DNA of 64,000 nucleotides from Prevotellaceae bacterium UBA1746. GTDB taxonomy: Bacteria; Bacteroidota; Bacteroidia; Bacteroidales; Bacteroidaceae. Positions 23,614-32,040 of the stretch are shown here, piece by piece. How positions within the stretch are numbered: the stretch's first letter is position 1; each line of letters opens with the position of its first letter. Under the pieces are notes generated by a model. The model made no database searches. It was not told the origin of the DNA and saw only the letters and a program-made list of their open reading frames with translations. The position numbers and the translations under genes were made by a program. The DNA is taken from NCBI GenBank assembly GCA_905369775.1, contig CAJPJR010000005.1, positions 1-64,000 of the forward strand. The letters are read 5' to 3'.

Positions 23614-25791
23614 ATGAACAAAGTTATGATGGGGGCAGCCCTTTGGTGCGCTGTCCTTGGGGTGTCGGCACAGCGTGCCGACAGTGTTCGCGTGTCTCGT
23701 CTCGACGAAGCACGCGTAGTGACGAATCGTGCCACCAATCGCACGCCGTTGGCTTTTTCGAACTTGGATAAGAAAGCCATCGAGCGCGTGAATTTCGGAC
23801 AAGATATTCCGTTCTTGCTCTCGACACTGCCGAGCGTGGTGACGACCTCCGATGCGGGTAACGGCATCGGCTACACGAGCATTCGTGTGCGCGGTACGGT
23901 AGGCGAACGCATCAATGTGACCAACAACGGCATCCCCCTCAACGATCCGGAAGCCCACACTTTCTACTGGGTCGACACGCCCGATCTGGTTTCGTCGGTC
24001 AACGACATTCAGCTGCAACGCGGCGTCGGCACTTCAACCAACGGGGCGGCAGCTTTCGGCGCCAGCATTAACATGACAACCGATCGCGTCGGCGCCGTGC
24101 CTTACGCCTCGGTCAACTCGTCGTTCGGCTCTTTCGCCACCACGAAAAACACCGTGAAAGTCGGCACCGGCCTGCTCGCCAACCATTGGGCGTTCGACAC
24201 CCGTTTGTCGTACCTCGCCTCCGACGGCTACCGCGATCGCGCCTCGGCACGCTTGGGTTCGTATTTCTTCCAGGGGGCTTATCTCAACGAGGGGACCACG
24301 TTGAAATTCATCCTCTTCGGCGGACGTGAAAAAACTTACCACGCTTGGGACGGCATCAGCCGCGAACAGCTCACCACAAACCGTACGTACAATCCTAACG
24401 GTGCGATTGGTGAGACAGGGCAGTTCTACAAAAATCAGATCGACTTCTATTTCCAGCAACACGCCCAAGTGTTGCTCACCCAGCAGTTGACCGACCACCT
24501 CAACCTCTCTGCCGCCCTCCACTACACCTACGGCAATGGTTATTATGAGGAATATAAGAACAACAAGAAGCTCAAATCGTTTGGCTTGAAGCCCTTTACG
24601 TTCGACGGCCAAGAGGTGAAGAAGACCGACATTATCCGTCGTAAGGAGCTCGAAGGGAACTTCGGCGGCGCGATTGTCTCACTCAACTATCGCAACGGCG
24701 CACTCGATCTCACGGGAGGCGTGGGCGCAAATTATTTTGAGAACGACCACTTCGGCCAAGTGCTTTGGGTGAAAAACTACATTGGTCAATTGATGCCCAA
24801 TCAGAAGTATTATGACAATACGGGCAAGAAATCGGACGGAAATGTTTATCTTCGTGCCAATTACGCGCTGTTGCCTTCGCTCAATCTCTTTGGTGATGTG
24901 CAGTATCGTCACATCGGTTACACCATCAAAGGCACTTCGGACAAGAAAGCCAAGCACGATACCGATGTGAAGTTCAACTTCTTCAACCCGAAGTTCGGTG
25001 CGACGTGGATGATCAGCCCCGATCAGCAGGCCTATGCCTCGGTAAGTGTGGCACACCGCGAACCGACGCGCAACAACTATGAAGAGTCCTTCTCTGCGCA
25101 TGCGCCGCGTGCCGAACGACTTGTCGACTACGAAGCCGGCTACCGCTACAACGGCTCGAAGTTCGAGGTATCGGCCGGACTCTATTGGATGCAGTACAAA
25201 GATCAGTTTGTGCTCAACGGCAATCTCAACGAAATCGGCGAAGCCATTTCCGAGAATGTCGCCGACAGCCACCGCGCGGGTATCGAATTGGCCGGTGCCT
25301 GGAAACCCTGTTCGATGTTTCGCTGGGATGCCAACGTGACCTTCAGCCAAAACCAGATCAAGGATTACGTGGCCTACTTGCCCAATGCCGACTGGAGCAA
25401 AGGTATTGCCCAGCCTGCCCGCAAGCACACCACGATTTCCTTCTCTCCGTCGGTCGTGGCCAACAACCGCTTTACAGTCGACTATCGCGGATTCACCGCT
25501 TCGCTGACCTCACAATATGTGGGCCGCCAATACCTCGACAACATGGAGGTGCGCGAAAATTCGCTCGATGCCTATTTCGTTTCGCACCTTTCGGCTGCCT
25601 ACACTTTCCGCCTACCTTCGGTGAAAGAGGTCACGATCGGCGCAACGGTCTACAATCTCTTCAATGCCAAGTACGAAACCAACGGCTATTCGCAGTCGTA
25701 TGTCGACAACAAGGGAACGGTGTTCCACGACCCGCGTTTCTATCCGATGGCCGGTACGAATTTCTTGGTCAACGTAGGGTTGAAATTCTGA
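23614..25791 (+). CDS. TonB-dependent outer-membrane receptor for thiamine
   Basis: The ATG at 23614 gives 725 residues with a signal peptide (to about residue 20, VSAQ). A plug domain runs about 25-150 (IPFLLSTLPSVVTTSDAGNG, TSIRVRGTVGERINVTNNGI, VQLQRG-like DIQLQRGVGTSTNG). A 22-strand beta-barrel follows, ending in NFLVNVGLKF with the terminal Phe of outer-membrane barrels. Substrate assignment rests on the TPP riboswitch immediately upstream and on the downstream PnuT and ThiN genes, an arrangement known for thiamine-regulated receptors in Bacteroidetes. No SusD partner or carboxypeptidase-like N-terminal extension is present. Confidence 0.92.
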   Translation: MNKVMMGAALWCAVLGVSAQRADSVRVSRLDEARVVTNRATNRTPLAFSNLDKKAIERVNFGQDIPFLLSTLPSVVTTSDAGNGIGYTSIRVRGTVGERINVTNNGIPLNDPEAHTFYWVDTPDLVSSVNDIQLQRGVGTSTNGAAAFGASINMTTDRVGAVPYASVNSSFGSFATTKNTVKVGTGLLANHWAFDTRLSYLASDGYRDRASARLGSYFFQGAYLNEGTTLKFILFGGREKTYHAWDGISREQLTTNRTYNPNGAIGETGQFYKNQIDFYFQQHAQVLLTQQLTDHLNLSAALHYTYGNGYYEEYKNNKKLKSFGLKPFTFDGQEVKKTDIIRRKELEGNFGGAIVSLNYRNGALDLTGGVGANYFENDHFGQVLWVKNYIGQLMPNQKYYDNTGKKSDGNVYLRANYALLPSLNLFGDVQYRHIGYTIKGTSDKKAKHDTDVKFNFFNPKFGATWMISPDQQAYASVSVAHREPTRNNYEESFSAHAPRAERLVDYEAGYRYNGSKFEVSAGLYWMQYKDQFVLNGNLNEIGEAISENVADSHRAGIELAGAWKPCSMFRWDANVTFSQNQIKDYVAYLPNADWSKGIAQPARKHTTISFSPSVVANNRFTVDYRGFTASLTSQYVGRQYLDNMEVRENSLDAYFVSHLSAAYTFRLPSVKEVTIGATVYNLFNAKYETNGYSQSYVDNKGTVFHDPRFYPMAGTNFLVNVGLKF

Positions 25792-25962
25792 TCTCTCGCG
25801 TCTTCGCACGCATTGTTTCTTCTCGTCTTCGGACGAACCCCGACAGCGGCGCCATCACATGTCTCGACTCCTTCGAGGCATGGGTGGCGTCCTGCCGTCC
25901 TTATTCTGTTTTCTCACCGGTGCGCGCCCTTTCACTCGGACGACGCGCGAAAAAATCATTTC

Positions 25963-26640
25963 ATGGATTCACTCACTTCATTTTTCGCCTTTTTCGACAA
26001 CAGCAGTCTGCTGAATGGCATCCTTGCCTTCCTCGGCACGGTGTTGGGACTCCCTTATATTTACTTGCAGTACAAGGCCAGTCCCAAATTTTGGCCGGTG
26101 TCGGCACTCAATGCTTTACCGTTCATCTACGTGAATTTGGTCAAGAGCAATTTTGCCACGGCCGCTCTTTTTGCTTACTACTTTTACGTAGCCGTGCAAG
26201 CGATGTTTTTTTCGAAAGACCGGGAAAGCGAAACGAACGACGGCGCTTTTGTGGTGCGCAACATCCCCACGCAATTGTATCCTCGCTTAGTCTTGATTTT
26301 TCTGCTGATTTTCGGAGCAATTTACGCCTTCGTGGTTTATGCCCCGGAACTTTTTGCGCATTTTCTCCCCTCGCTCGAGGTGCCCACACCGCAAACGCCC
26401 TTCGCCGACGCCTTCGCCACGGGACTGAGCTTCGTGAGCATGTGGTTGCTGTCGAAAAAATACATACAGCAGTGGCTGGCTTGGGTGGTGGTCAACACGG
26501 CCTATGTTTATATGTACATTTTCCAAGGCAGTTATCCGTGGGCCGTTCTCTTTTTCATCTATGGAGCCGTGGCCGTGTTCGGTTATTTCAATTGGCGCAA
26601 CCTCTATCGGCGCCAGCAAGCTAAGGGGGTAGCAGAATGA
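25963..26640 (+). CDS. pnuT: Thiamine transporter, PnuC/PnuT family
   Basis: The ATG at 25963 gives 225 residues with seven or so hydrophobic segments. PnuC-family features include the LGLPYIYLQYKASPKFWPVS segment (about 26-45), AYYFYVAVQAMFF in the middle, and the C-terminal WLAWVVVNTAYVYMYIFQGS YPWAVLFFIYGAVAVFGYFNW motif region. PnuT members move thiamine across the inner membrane by facilitated diffusion, with trapping by phosphorylation. The thiN gene overlaps its end by four bases (ATGA), matching that model. A long upstream frame from 25813 is rejected as it lacks family similarity. Confidence 0.9.
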   Translation: MDSLTSFFAFFDNSSLLNGILAFLGTVLGLPYIYLQYKASPKFWPVSALNALPFIYVNLVKSNFATAALFAYYFYVAVQAMFFSKDRESETNDGAFVVRNIPTQLYPRLVLIFLLIFGAIYAFVVYAPELFAHFLPSLEVPTPQTPFADAFATGLSFVSMWLLSKKYIQQWLAWVVVNTAYVYMYIFQGSYPWAVLFFIYGAVAVFGYFNWRNLYRRQQAKGVAE

Positions 26641-27254
26641 GTACGACAGTGATTCTCGCGGCAGGCTTATTCCCGAGCACTCCGCGCGCTTTAGATTTTC
26701 TTCGTCGCGCCGATTACATTGCCTGCTGCGATGGCGCGGCCAACGCCTGTGTCGACGCCGGATTCGAACCCGATGTGATCGTGGGCGACGGCGATTCGGT
26801 GCGCGACGACGTGCGCGCACGCTATGCCGATCGCATTGTGCGCATTGCCGAACAGGAAACCAACGACCTCACCAAAACGTTTCACCACGTTTTGTCGAAC
26901 GGCCGCCGCGATCGCTTCGTCATTCTCGGTGCCACCGGAAAGCGCGAAGACCATGCCCTGGCCAATCTCGCTTTACTCATGGATTACGCCGAGGAACATG
27001 CCGATCTAATCATGGTCAGTGATTTCGGCACCTTCTATCCGTCGCGCGATGTTTTTCGCGCAACGGTACCTGAGGGGAGTGAAGTCTCGATCTTCAATTT
27101 CGGCGCCTCCTATTTTTCCGCCTCCGGTCTACAATATCCGCTCTACGACTTCACACGGTTGTGGCAAGGCACGCTCAATGTTGCGCTGCGTCCACAAATC
27201 GAAATTCATGCCCAAGGCGCCTTCCTCGTCTACGTTGCAGAACCCGATCGCTGA
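26637..27254 (+). CDS. thiN: Thiamine pyrophosphokinase
   Basis: The product is 205 residues. Thiamine is pyrophosphorylated with ATP to TPP, trapping the imported vitamin. The catalytic N-terminal domain shows CCDGAANACVDAGFEPDVIV GDGDSV (about 30-56), QETNDLTKTFHHVL (about 78-91, the ND-x-TK motif that binds ATP and Mg2+) and LGATGKREDHALANLALLMD (about 100-119). The C-terminal beta-sheet domain binds the pyrimidine ring (VPEGSEVSIFNFGASYF). It overlaps pnuT by four bases, so it is translationally coupled and subject to the same TPP riboswitch. Confidence 0.95.
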   Translation: MSTTVILAAGLFPSTPRALDFLRRADYIACCDGAANACVDAGFEPDVIVGDGDSVRDDVRARYADRIVRIAEQETNDLTKTFHHVLSNGRRDRFVILGATGKREDHALANLALLMDYAEEHADLIMVSDFGTFYPSRDVFRATVPEGSEVSIFNFGASYFSASGLQYPLYDFTRLWQGTLNVALRPQIEIHAQGAFLVYVAEPDR

Positions 27255-27331
27255 ACCGGTTGGATGACGCTACACGTGGCGATTCGTTCCTGCAGCCGAA
27301 GCACGCGCCCCCGTTCCGGCCGGCATAGAAA

Positions 27332-27369
27332 AAGCGGGCACACTCCTTTTGAGAAGTGTGCCCGCTTAT
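27332..27369. terminator. Bidirectional terminator between thiN and rprY
   Basis: AAGCGGGCACACT (27332-27344) pairs perfectly with AGTGTGCCCGCTT (27355-27367) around a ten-base loop. Confidence 0.85.
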
Positions 27370-27395
27370 GTGTTGGATCAGCAGGAGGAGAACGC

Positions 27396-28178
27396 TTAAT
27401 CCTCGTTTTCTTCCTCTTCCTTGGCGATGAGTTTGTAGCCCTTACCGTGGATATTGATGATTTCTACCTCTTCGTCCATGCGCAGGTGCTTACGCAGTTT
27501 CGTGATGTAGACATCCATCGAGCGCGCATTGAAATAGTTGTCGTCGATCCAGATCTTTTTCAGAGCAAAATCGCGTTGGAGGATCTCGTTCATGTGAGCG
27601 CAGAGCAAGCTGAGGAGTTCGCTTTCCTTGGTGGTCAACTTCTTTTGCGCTTTGCCGTCGTGCACTTCTGCATCGAACTGTTCTTTGATGCGCTGTGCAT
27701 CGGCTTCGTCCGTGCACGTGTAGCTGAGGATCTGCTTCTGCGTGTCGAAAGCATAGTGCTTACCGATGTTGTAGAAGGTGCGTTCGCGGTTCTTCTTGCC
27801 CTGAACGCGACGAAGGATCGCCTCGATGCGGAAGGTGAGTTCTTCCATCGAGAAAGGCTTCGTGAGGTAGTCGTCGGCGCCGATTTTGAATCCCTCGAAG
27901 ACATCTTCTTTGAGTGTTTTGGCCGTGAGGAAGACGATAGGCACTTCGGTATTCGTGAGACGGATCTCCTTTGCCAAGGTGAAACCATCCTTCTTGGGCA
28001 TCATAACGTCGAAAACACAGAGGTTATATTTGCTGCGGAGAAATTCACGGTATCCCTCTTCGCCGTCGTTGCAAAGCACGGCATCATAGCCTTTTGCCAA
28101 GAGATATTCGCGGAGGAGCATGCCGAGATTCTCGTCGTCCTCGCAGAGGAGGATTCTTACTTTTCCGTCAAGAGTCAT
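27396..28178 (-). CDS. rprY: OmpR-family response regulator RprY
   Basis: The product is 260 residues: a receiver domain (about 8-122) and a winged-helix DNA-binding domain. The acidic pocket is EDD (13-15), phosphorylation falls on D57 in CVFDVMMPKKDG, and the conserved Lys lies in ADDYLTKPF. The wHTH domain has LTTKESELLSLLCAHMNEIL and VYITKLRKHLRMDEEVEIIN IHGKGYKL, the recognition helix and wing. The insertion between the domains (DAQRIKEQFDAEVHDGKA) is typical of the Bacteroidetes RprY subfamily. It lies 36 bases downstream of the cognate kinase gene. The acidic tail EEEENED is unusual for OmpR regulators but common in this group. Confidence 0.92.
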   Translation of the reverse strand: MTLDGKVRILLCEDDENLGMLLREYLLAKGYDAVLCNDGEEGYREFLRSKYNLCVFDVMMPKKDGFTLAKEIRLTNTEVPIVFLTAKTLKEDVFEGFKIGADDYLTKPFSMEELTFRIEAILRRVQGKKNRERTFYNIGKHYAFDTQKQILSYTCTDEADAQRIKEQFDAEVHDGKAQKKLTTKESELLSLLCAHMNEILQRDFALKKIWIDDNYFNARSMDVYITKLRKHLRMDEEVEIINIHGKGYKLIAKEEEENED

Positions 28179-28214
28179 AGTGATAGGTATTTGTGATGAA
28201 TATTTTTGTTTGCC

Positions 28215-29717
28215 TCAGTCGTCCATGATCGGAAAACTGACGGTAAAGGTGGTGCCCTGGCCGTATTTACTATCGACTTCGATAGTGCCGTGGTGTGCTT
28301 TCACCACGCCGGCCACGTAGGCCAGTCCGATGCCCACGCCTTTCACGTTGTGGACATTGCCGGACGTCACGCGATAGAAGCGATCGAAGATGCGCTTCAA
28401 GTCTTCCTTCTTGATGCCGATGCCGTTGTCGGCGAAGGTAATGACAAATTGTTTTCCCACGTTTTTGGTCGAAACGATGAGTTTTACCGGCACTTCCGGA
28501 CGCCGGTATTTGAGGGCATTGTCCAGAAGGTTGTTCACCAGGTTGGTGAAGTGCATTCGATCCGCATTGATGATCGGGTCTTCCGCATCGATATGTGTCT
28601 CGATCGTGCCGTTGGGATCATCTTGCTTCACTTTGAGTTGGAAAGCCATAGCGGCTTCTTCCACCACGGTATTGGCTTCCAGCTCGTCGAACTTGAAGTG
28701 GATGGCAGCGATACTGTCAAACATCGAAATTTGCAGTACCTTTTCCGCCAGCATGCGCAGCCGTTTCGATTCCGACAGCAGCACACTGTGGTAGTCTCTC
28801 ACCTTTTCGGGAGGCAGAACGATGCTCCGGTCGGAGAGCATTTGTGCCACGAGCGAAATGGAGGCAATCGGCGTTTTGAGCTCGTGGGTCATGTTGTTGA
28901 TGAAGTCCGTCTTCATCTGCGAGAGTCTTTTTTGCCGGTTGATCCCGATGAGGGTGAAGATCGAAATCAAGAGAATGAGCAGGCTGAAGATGACCAAGGG
29001 AGCCATGAAGCCCATTTCCCGCATGAAATAACTGCCCAGATCGGGGAACCTCACCACGAGGATGCCCATGTGGGTGGGCGAATCGTCGGCAAAGACTTCC
29101 TGCTTGAATTCGGCGTCGCCGAAATCTTCGTTGTAGTCCTGGCAGCGCAGCACCGTACGCCCGTCTGCCGTGAGCACTTTGAAGTGATAGTGCACCTTGC
29201 GCAAGTCGATCCCGTTGTGTTGCAATTCGTTTTTGAGCAGCGCATCGAGTTCTGTGCGGTCGATGCGTTGTTCGAGCGGTTTGTCGGTGACGCGATCGAG
29301 ATTGTTGTAGATCACTTCGTCCACGAGGTGGCGCTGCTTGAGGTAGCGCTGTCGCAGGCTGGCTTTGATCGAGTTGTCGCCGAAGGCATTGAGCGCGATC
29401 GGGTATCTCCGTCCAAACGCCCCGCCGTGGGCCATTCCATCTTTCGCGCCGTTCTGCTCTTTGCTGAAAGCGATAGAATCGAGCGCGGCTTGTCTCACAC
29501 TGTCTGCAGCGATGCCCATTTCCGCATCCAAGCGGTCTTGCACCTCTTTTATTTCAAGGGCATGCGCGGTTTGATAGAGCGCGCGTTGCACGTTTTCTTC
29601 AAACTGCCGGCGGCGCATGTCCTGAATCTGATGGTAGTAGTACACCTCCGTTACGATCAGCGCGAAGATCGACACGAACATCAGCACGGCGGTGAGCCAG
29701 ATGGTCCTCCTTTTCAT
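28215..29717 (-). CDS. rprX: Sensor histidine kinase RprX
   Basis: The ATG at 29717 gives 500 residues. There are two membrane segments (about 5-22, and about 230-255) flanking a periplasmic sensor of about 200 residues. The cytoplasmic part has HisKA with the phosphoacceptor in FINNMTHELKTPIASI. The ATPase domain has the N box VNNLLDNALKYR, the G1 box FADNGIGIKKEDL, the F box IFDRFYRV and the G2 box GVGIGLAYV. An upstream ATG at 29765 is possible but would put the first membrane helix in an unusual place. TATATTCG lies about five bases before the chosen start. It is the first gene of an operon with rprY, a known Bacteroidales stress and carbon sensing pair. Confidence 0.9.
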   Translation of the reverse strand: MKRRTIWLTAVLMFVSIFALIVTEVYYYHQIQDMRRRQFEENVQRALYQTAHALEIKEVQDRLDAEMGIAADSVRQAALDSIAFSKEQNGAKDGMAHGGAFGRRYPIALNAFGDNSIKASLRQRYLKQRHLVDEVIYNNLDRVTDKPLEQRIDRTELDALLKNELQHNGIDLRKVHYHFKVLTADGRTVLRCQDYNEDFGDAEFKQEVFADDSPTHMGILVVRFPDLGSYFMREMGFMAPLVIFSLLILLISIFTLIGINRQKRLSQMKTDFINNMTHELKTPIASISLVAQMLSDRSIVLPPEKVRDYHSVLLSESKRLRMLAEKVLQISMFDSIAAIHFKFDELEANTVVEEAAMAFQLKVKQDDPNGTIETHIDAEDPIINADRMHFTNLVNNLLDNALKYRRPEVPVKLIVSTKNVGKQFVITFADNGIGIKKEDLKRIFDRFYRVTSGNVHNVKGVGIGLAYVAGVVKAHHGTIEVDSKYGQGTTFTVSFPIMDD

Positions 29718-30080
29718 ACCGCGAATATAGTTAATTTTGGGTGGAGTGTGCTTGGACGACTCCACACATCGTGTAAAAATAGTATCTTTTATAGAAGAGA
29801 GTGGTTCGACTTGTTGTTCTGATAAGTTGTTGAAAGCCCGTAAACAATGATCGACTCATTCTACATTAAGAATGAGCCGATTATGATAGAAGCTGTGCCG
29901 CTCGGCAAAGTGGAGTCACTATGAATTTTCGGACAACGAATGACGGCTTTTTTGCTATTTCTAAGTGAACAACCGGTCCGACCAACGAATTTGAAGATCT
30001 CGAACGATCGTTTTAGCTGTTTCGTTTTCCAAATGTTTCTTTCGGATAAGCGGTGCCGAGTGTCGATGTAAATGAAAAAA
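29718..30080. other. Intergenic region with a hairpin, between rprX and the aldo/keto reductase gene
   Basis: About 360 bases without a gene. A hairpin CTCATTCT (29855-29862) / AGAATGAG (29869-29876), extendable by ATCG/CGAT, is the only structure seen. It may end the reductase transcript or act in the rprX leader. Confidence 0.5.
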
Positions 30081-30923
30081 TCAAGGCACGTAGGACAGCA
30101 GTTGTTTGATATATTCCGGGTCGTCGAAATTTCTTGTTCCCGTATCCGTTCGGTTGAGCGCGTCGACGCGTTGCATTTCGTCTGCAGAGAGTTGGAAATC
30201 GAAGATGTCGAAGTTTTCCTGCATGCGTTCCTTGTGTGTGCTCTTGGGAATGGCGATGATGCCGCGTTGTGTCAACCAGCGCAAAGCCACCTGTGCCACC
30301 GTTTTGTGGTGATGTTGCGCCAATTCGCACAGCACTTCGTTGTCGAAGAACTGTCCGTCGCCTTGCGAGAGCGGCGCCCACGCCATGATGCGCGCGTCGA
30401 ATTGGTTGAGCAGCCCCTCCATTTCACGTTGTTGCGACAGCACGTTGGTTTCCAGTTGATTCACGGCCGGCAGAATTTTGTTGTGCACGGCCAAGTCGGT
30501 GAAGCGTCCGCGGCTGAAATTGCTCACGCCCACAGCACGCACCTTCCCCATCATCAGGGCCGTTTCCATTGCGCGCCACGTACCGTAGTAGTCGCCGAAG
30601 GGTTGGTGCACCAGCAGAAGGTCGATGTAGTCGGTGCCGAGCCGTTTCAGACTTTCGTCGATCGAAGCGGCCGCTTTGCGCTCGCCGGCGTTGCTGATCC
30701 ACACTTTGGTGGTGATAAACAGGTCCTCGCGCGCCACGCCGCTGCGGCGAATGCCTTCGCCCACGCCACGTTCGTTGCCATAGGCCTGCGCCGTGTCGAT
30801 GAGCCGGTAGCCCACTTCGATGGCATCGGCCACACAGCGGGCCGCCTCCTCATCGTTGATTTGAAACACGCCGTAGCCCAGCGAAGGCATGGCGAGGCCG
30901 TTGTTGAGTTTGATGTACTCCAT
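30081..30923 (-). CDS. Aldo/keto reductase (2,5-diketogluconate reductase type)
   Basis: The product is 280 residues with a TIM-barrel aldo/keto reductase using NADPH. The first motif GYRLIDTAQAYGNERGVGEG (about 39-58) carries the catalytic Asp and Tyr, FITTKVWISNAG (about 69-80) the Lys, and DYIDLLLVHQPFGDYY (about 98-113) the active-site His. GVSNFSRGRFTDL (about 134-146) and RWLTQRGIIAIPKSTHKERM (about 217-236, cofactor phosphate site) complete the set. Substrates in this subfamily are varied small aldehydes and ketones, so the physiological one is unknown. It lies downstream of the DUF1460 gene with a 135-base gap. Confidence 0.9.
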   Translation of the reverse strand: MEYIKLNNGLAMPSLGYGVFQINDEEAARCVADAIEVGYRLIDTAQAYGNERGVGEGIRRSGVAREDLFITTKVWISNAGERKAAASIDESLKRLGTDYIDLLLVHQPFGDYYGTWRAMETALMMGKVRAVGVSNFSRGRFTDLAVHNKILPAVNQLETNVLSQQREMEGLLNQFDARIMAWAPLSQGDGQFFDNEVLCELAQHHHKTVAQVALRWLTQRGIIAIPKSTHKERMQENFDIFDFQLSADEMQRVDALNRTDTGTRNFDDPEYIKQLLSYVP

Positions 30924-31058
30924 ATAAGATGTATTTAGGTGTCGGAATGAAGAAAGGGGGGCAACTCACGTTCGTAAGAGCTTCGCCGGCACGTCTCGCA
31001 CGCAGATTGTAATTCGTCCGAGTCGTCTCTGCGACCACGGGCCGAAGCCGCACTCGCG

Positions 31059-31967
31059 TCAGCGCACGCGAAAGACGCGGATGCCCAAAGCGTGCGAAAT
31101 GCCGTTCAGGTAGGCGGCCAGTGTGCGCGAGTCTTCGATCACTTTCTTGTATTGACTCGAAGCGTGGAGCATGTGCAGTTTGCCGTCGTTGCCCCAGAAA
31201 GCCAACCCCTGGTGCGAGTAGTCGAGTCCGTCTTTTCGGGTGACGACCGCAATGATGTCACCGTTTTGAATCGCCCCCAGTTCGCGGCGCGACAGCCCCA
31301 CGTTGCTCTTGGGCAAGAAGCGTCCCACGTCGCCAGAATACTTGCGTTCCAAACGGGCGATCTCGCGCACCCGTTCCGGGTGGTTGCGCAAGAAAGGGTA
31401 AGCATCGGGGTGCCGGCTCATGTAGTGCAAGTCGATGTGGAGCGGCCGGGTGAGCGCCGTGGGCAGCACCACCTCCTCGACCGTTCCTCTGCGCCGATGG
31501 TCGGCCATCCAAAACGAGAGGTAGTGCAGGCGCGAGGTGTAGCCCGCAATGCGTCCGTCGAAGTAGCGCAGGCGTTGCAAGTTGCGACAAAAGTCAGCAA
31601 ATCGCGTCTTCCCTTCGCGGCGCGTCATGGCCAGTGCCGAAGCCGTCTCCACCAGTGTGGCGCAGTCCAATCCGCGGAGGTTCACCACCAGGCGTTCGGG
31701 ATCGGCCATCTCGAGCGTCCCCGCCACATAAGGTCGCCCTTTCAATTGGCGCGCGAAATCGATCGAGGTTTGCAGCGAAGCGTTGCCCAGCAGGCGTTCC
31801 ACTTCTGCCGAATCACTGCTTTGGTAGATCACTGCGCCGGTTTGCGGTGCGCGGGTGCCGGCAGCCGTTACGGGGTTAGCGGGAGCGGTCGCATCGGCTT
31901 GCGGGGCGAAGTTCAGCACCAGCAGGAGGGCACCGAGCCGCCAGATCGACGAAAGAGTAGTGTGCAT
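31059..31967 (-). CDS. DUF1460 protein, NlpC/P60-like amidase fold
   Basis: The product is 302 residues with an N-terminal signal peptide (to about residue 28). DUF1460 proteins are cysteine amidases of the NlpC/P60 superfamily, shown in Bacteroides to cleave between muramyl sugar and peptide. Visible family motifs are VNLRGLDCATLVETASAL (catalytic Cys in LDCAT, about residue 100), GYTSRLHYLSFW, GLDYSHQGLAFW (catalytic His around 250) and LHMLHASSQYKKV. It probably acts in the periplasm in peptidoglycan recycling or remodelling. It is separated from htpG by a stem-loop at 31988-32019. Confidence 0.87.
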   Translation of the reverse strand: MHTTLSSIWRLGALLLVLNFAPQADATAPANPVTAAGTRAPQTGAVIYQSSDSAEVERLLGNASLQTSIDFARQLKGRPYVAGTLEMADPERLVVNLRGLDCATLVETASALAMTRREGKTRFADFCRNLQRLRYFDGRIAGYTSRLHYLSFWMADHRRRGTVEEVVLPTALTRPLHIDLHYMSRHPDAYPFLRNHPERVREIARLERKYSGDVGRFLPKSNVGLSRRELGAIQNGDIIAVVTRKDGLDYSHQGLAFWGNDGKLHMLHASSQYKKVIEDSRTLAAYLNGISHALGIRVFRVR

Positions 31968-31982
31968 AGTGTTTGAAAAATG

Positions 31983-32019
31983 AAATTGCGGTGAGAAGTC
32001 ACGAGGTGCTTCTCACCGC
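31983..32019 (-). terminator. Stem-loop after htpG
   Basis: GCGGTGAGAAG (31988-31998) pairs perfectly with CTTCTCACCGC (32009-32019) around a ten-base loop. On the minus strand only a weak AATTT tract follows. Confidence 0.6.
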
Positions 32020-32040
32020 AAAGTGAGGTCAATCAGTGAT

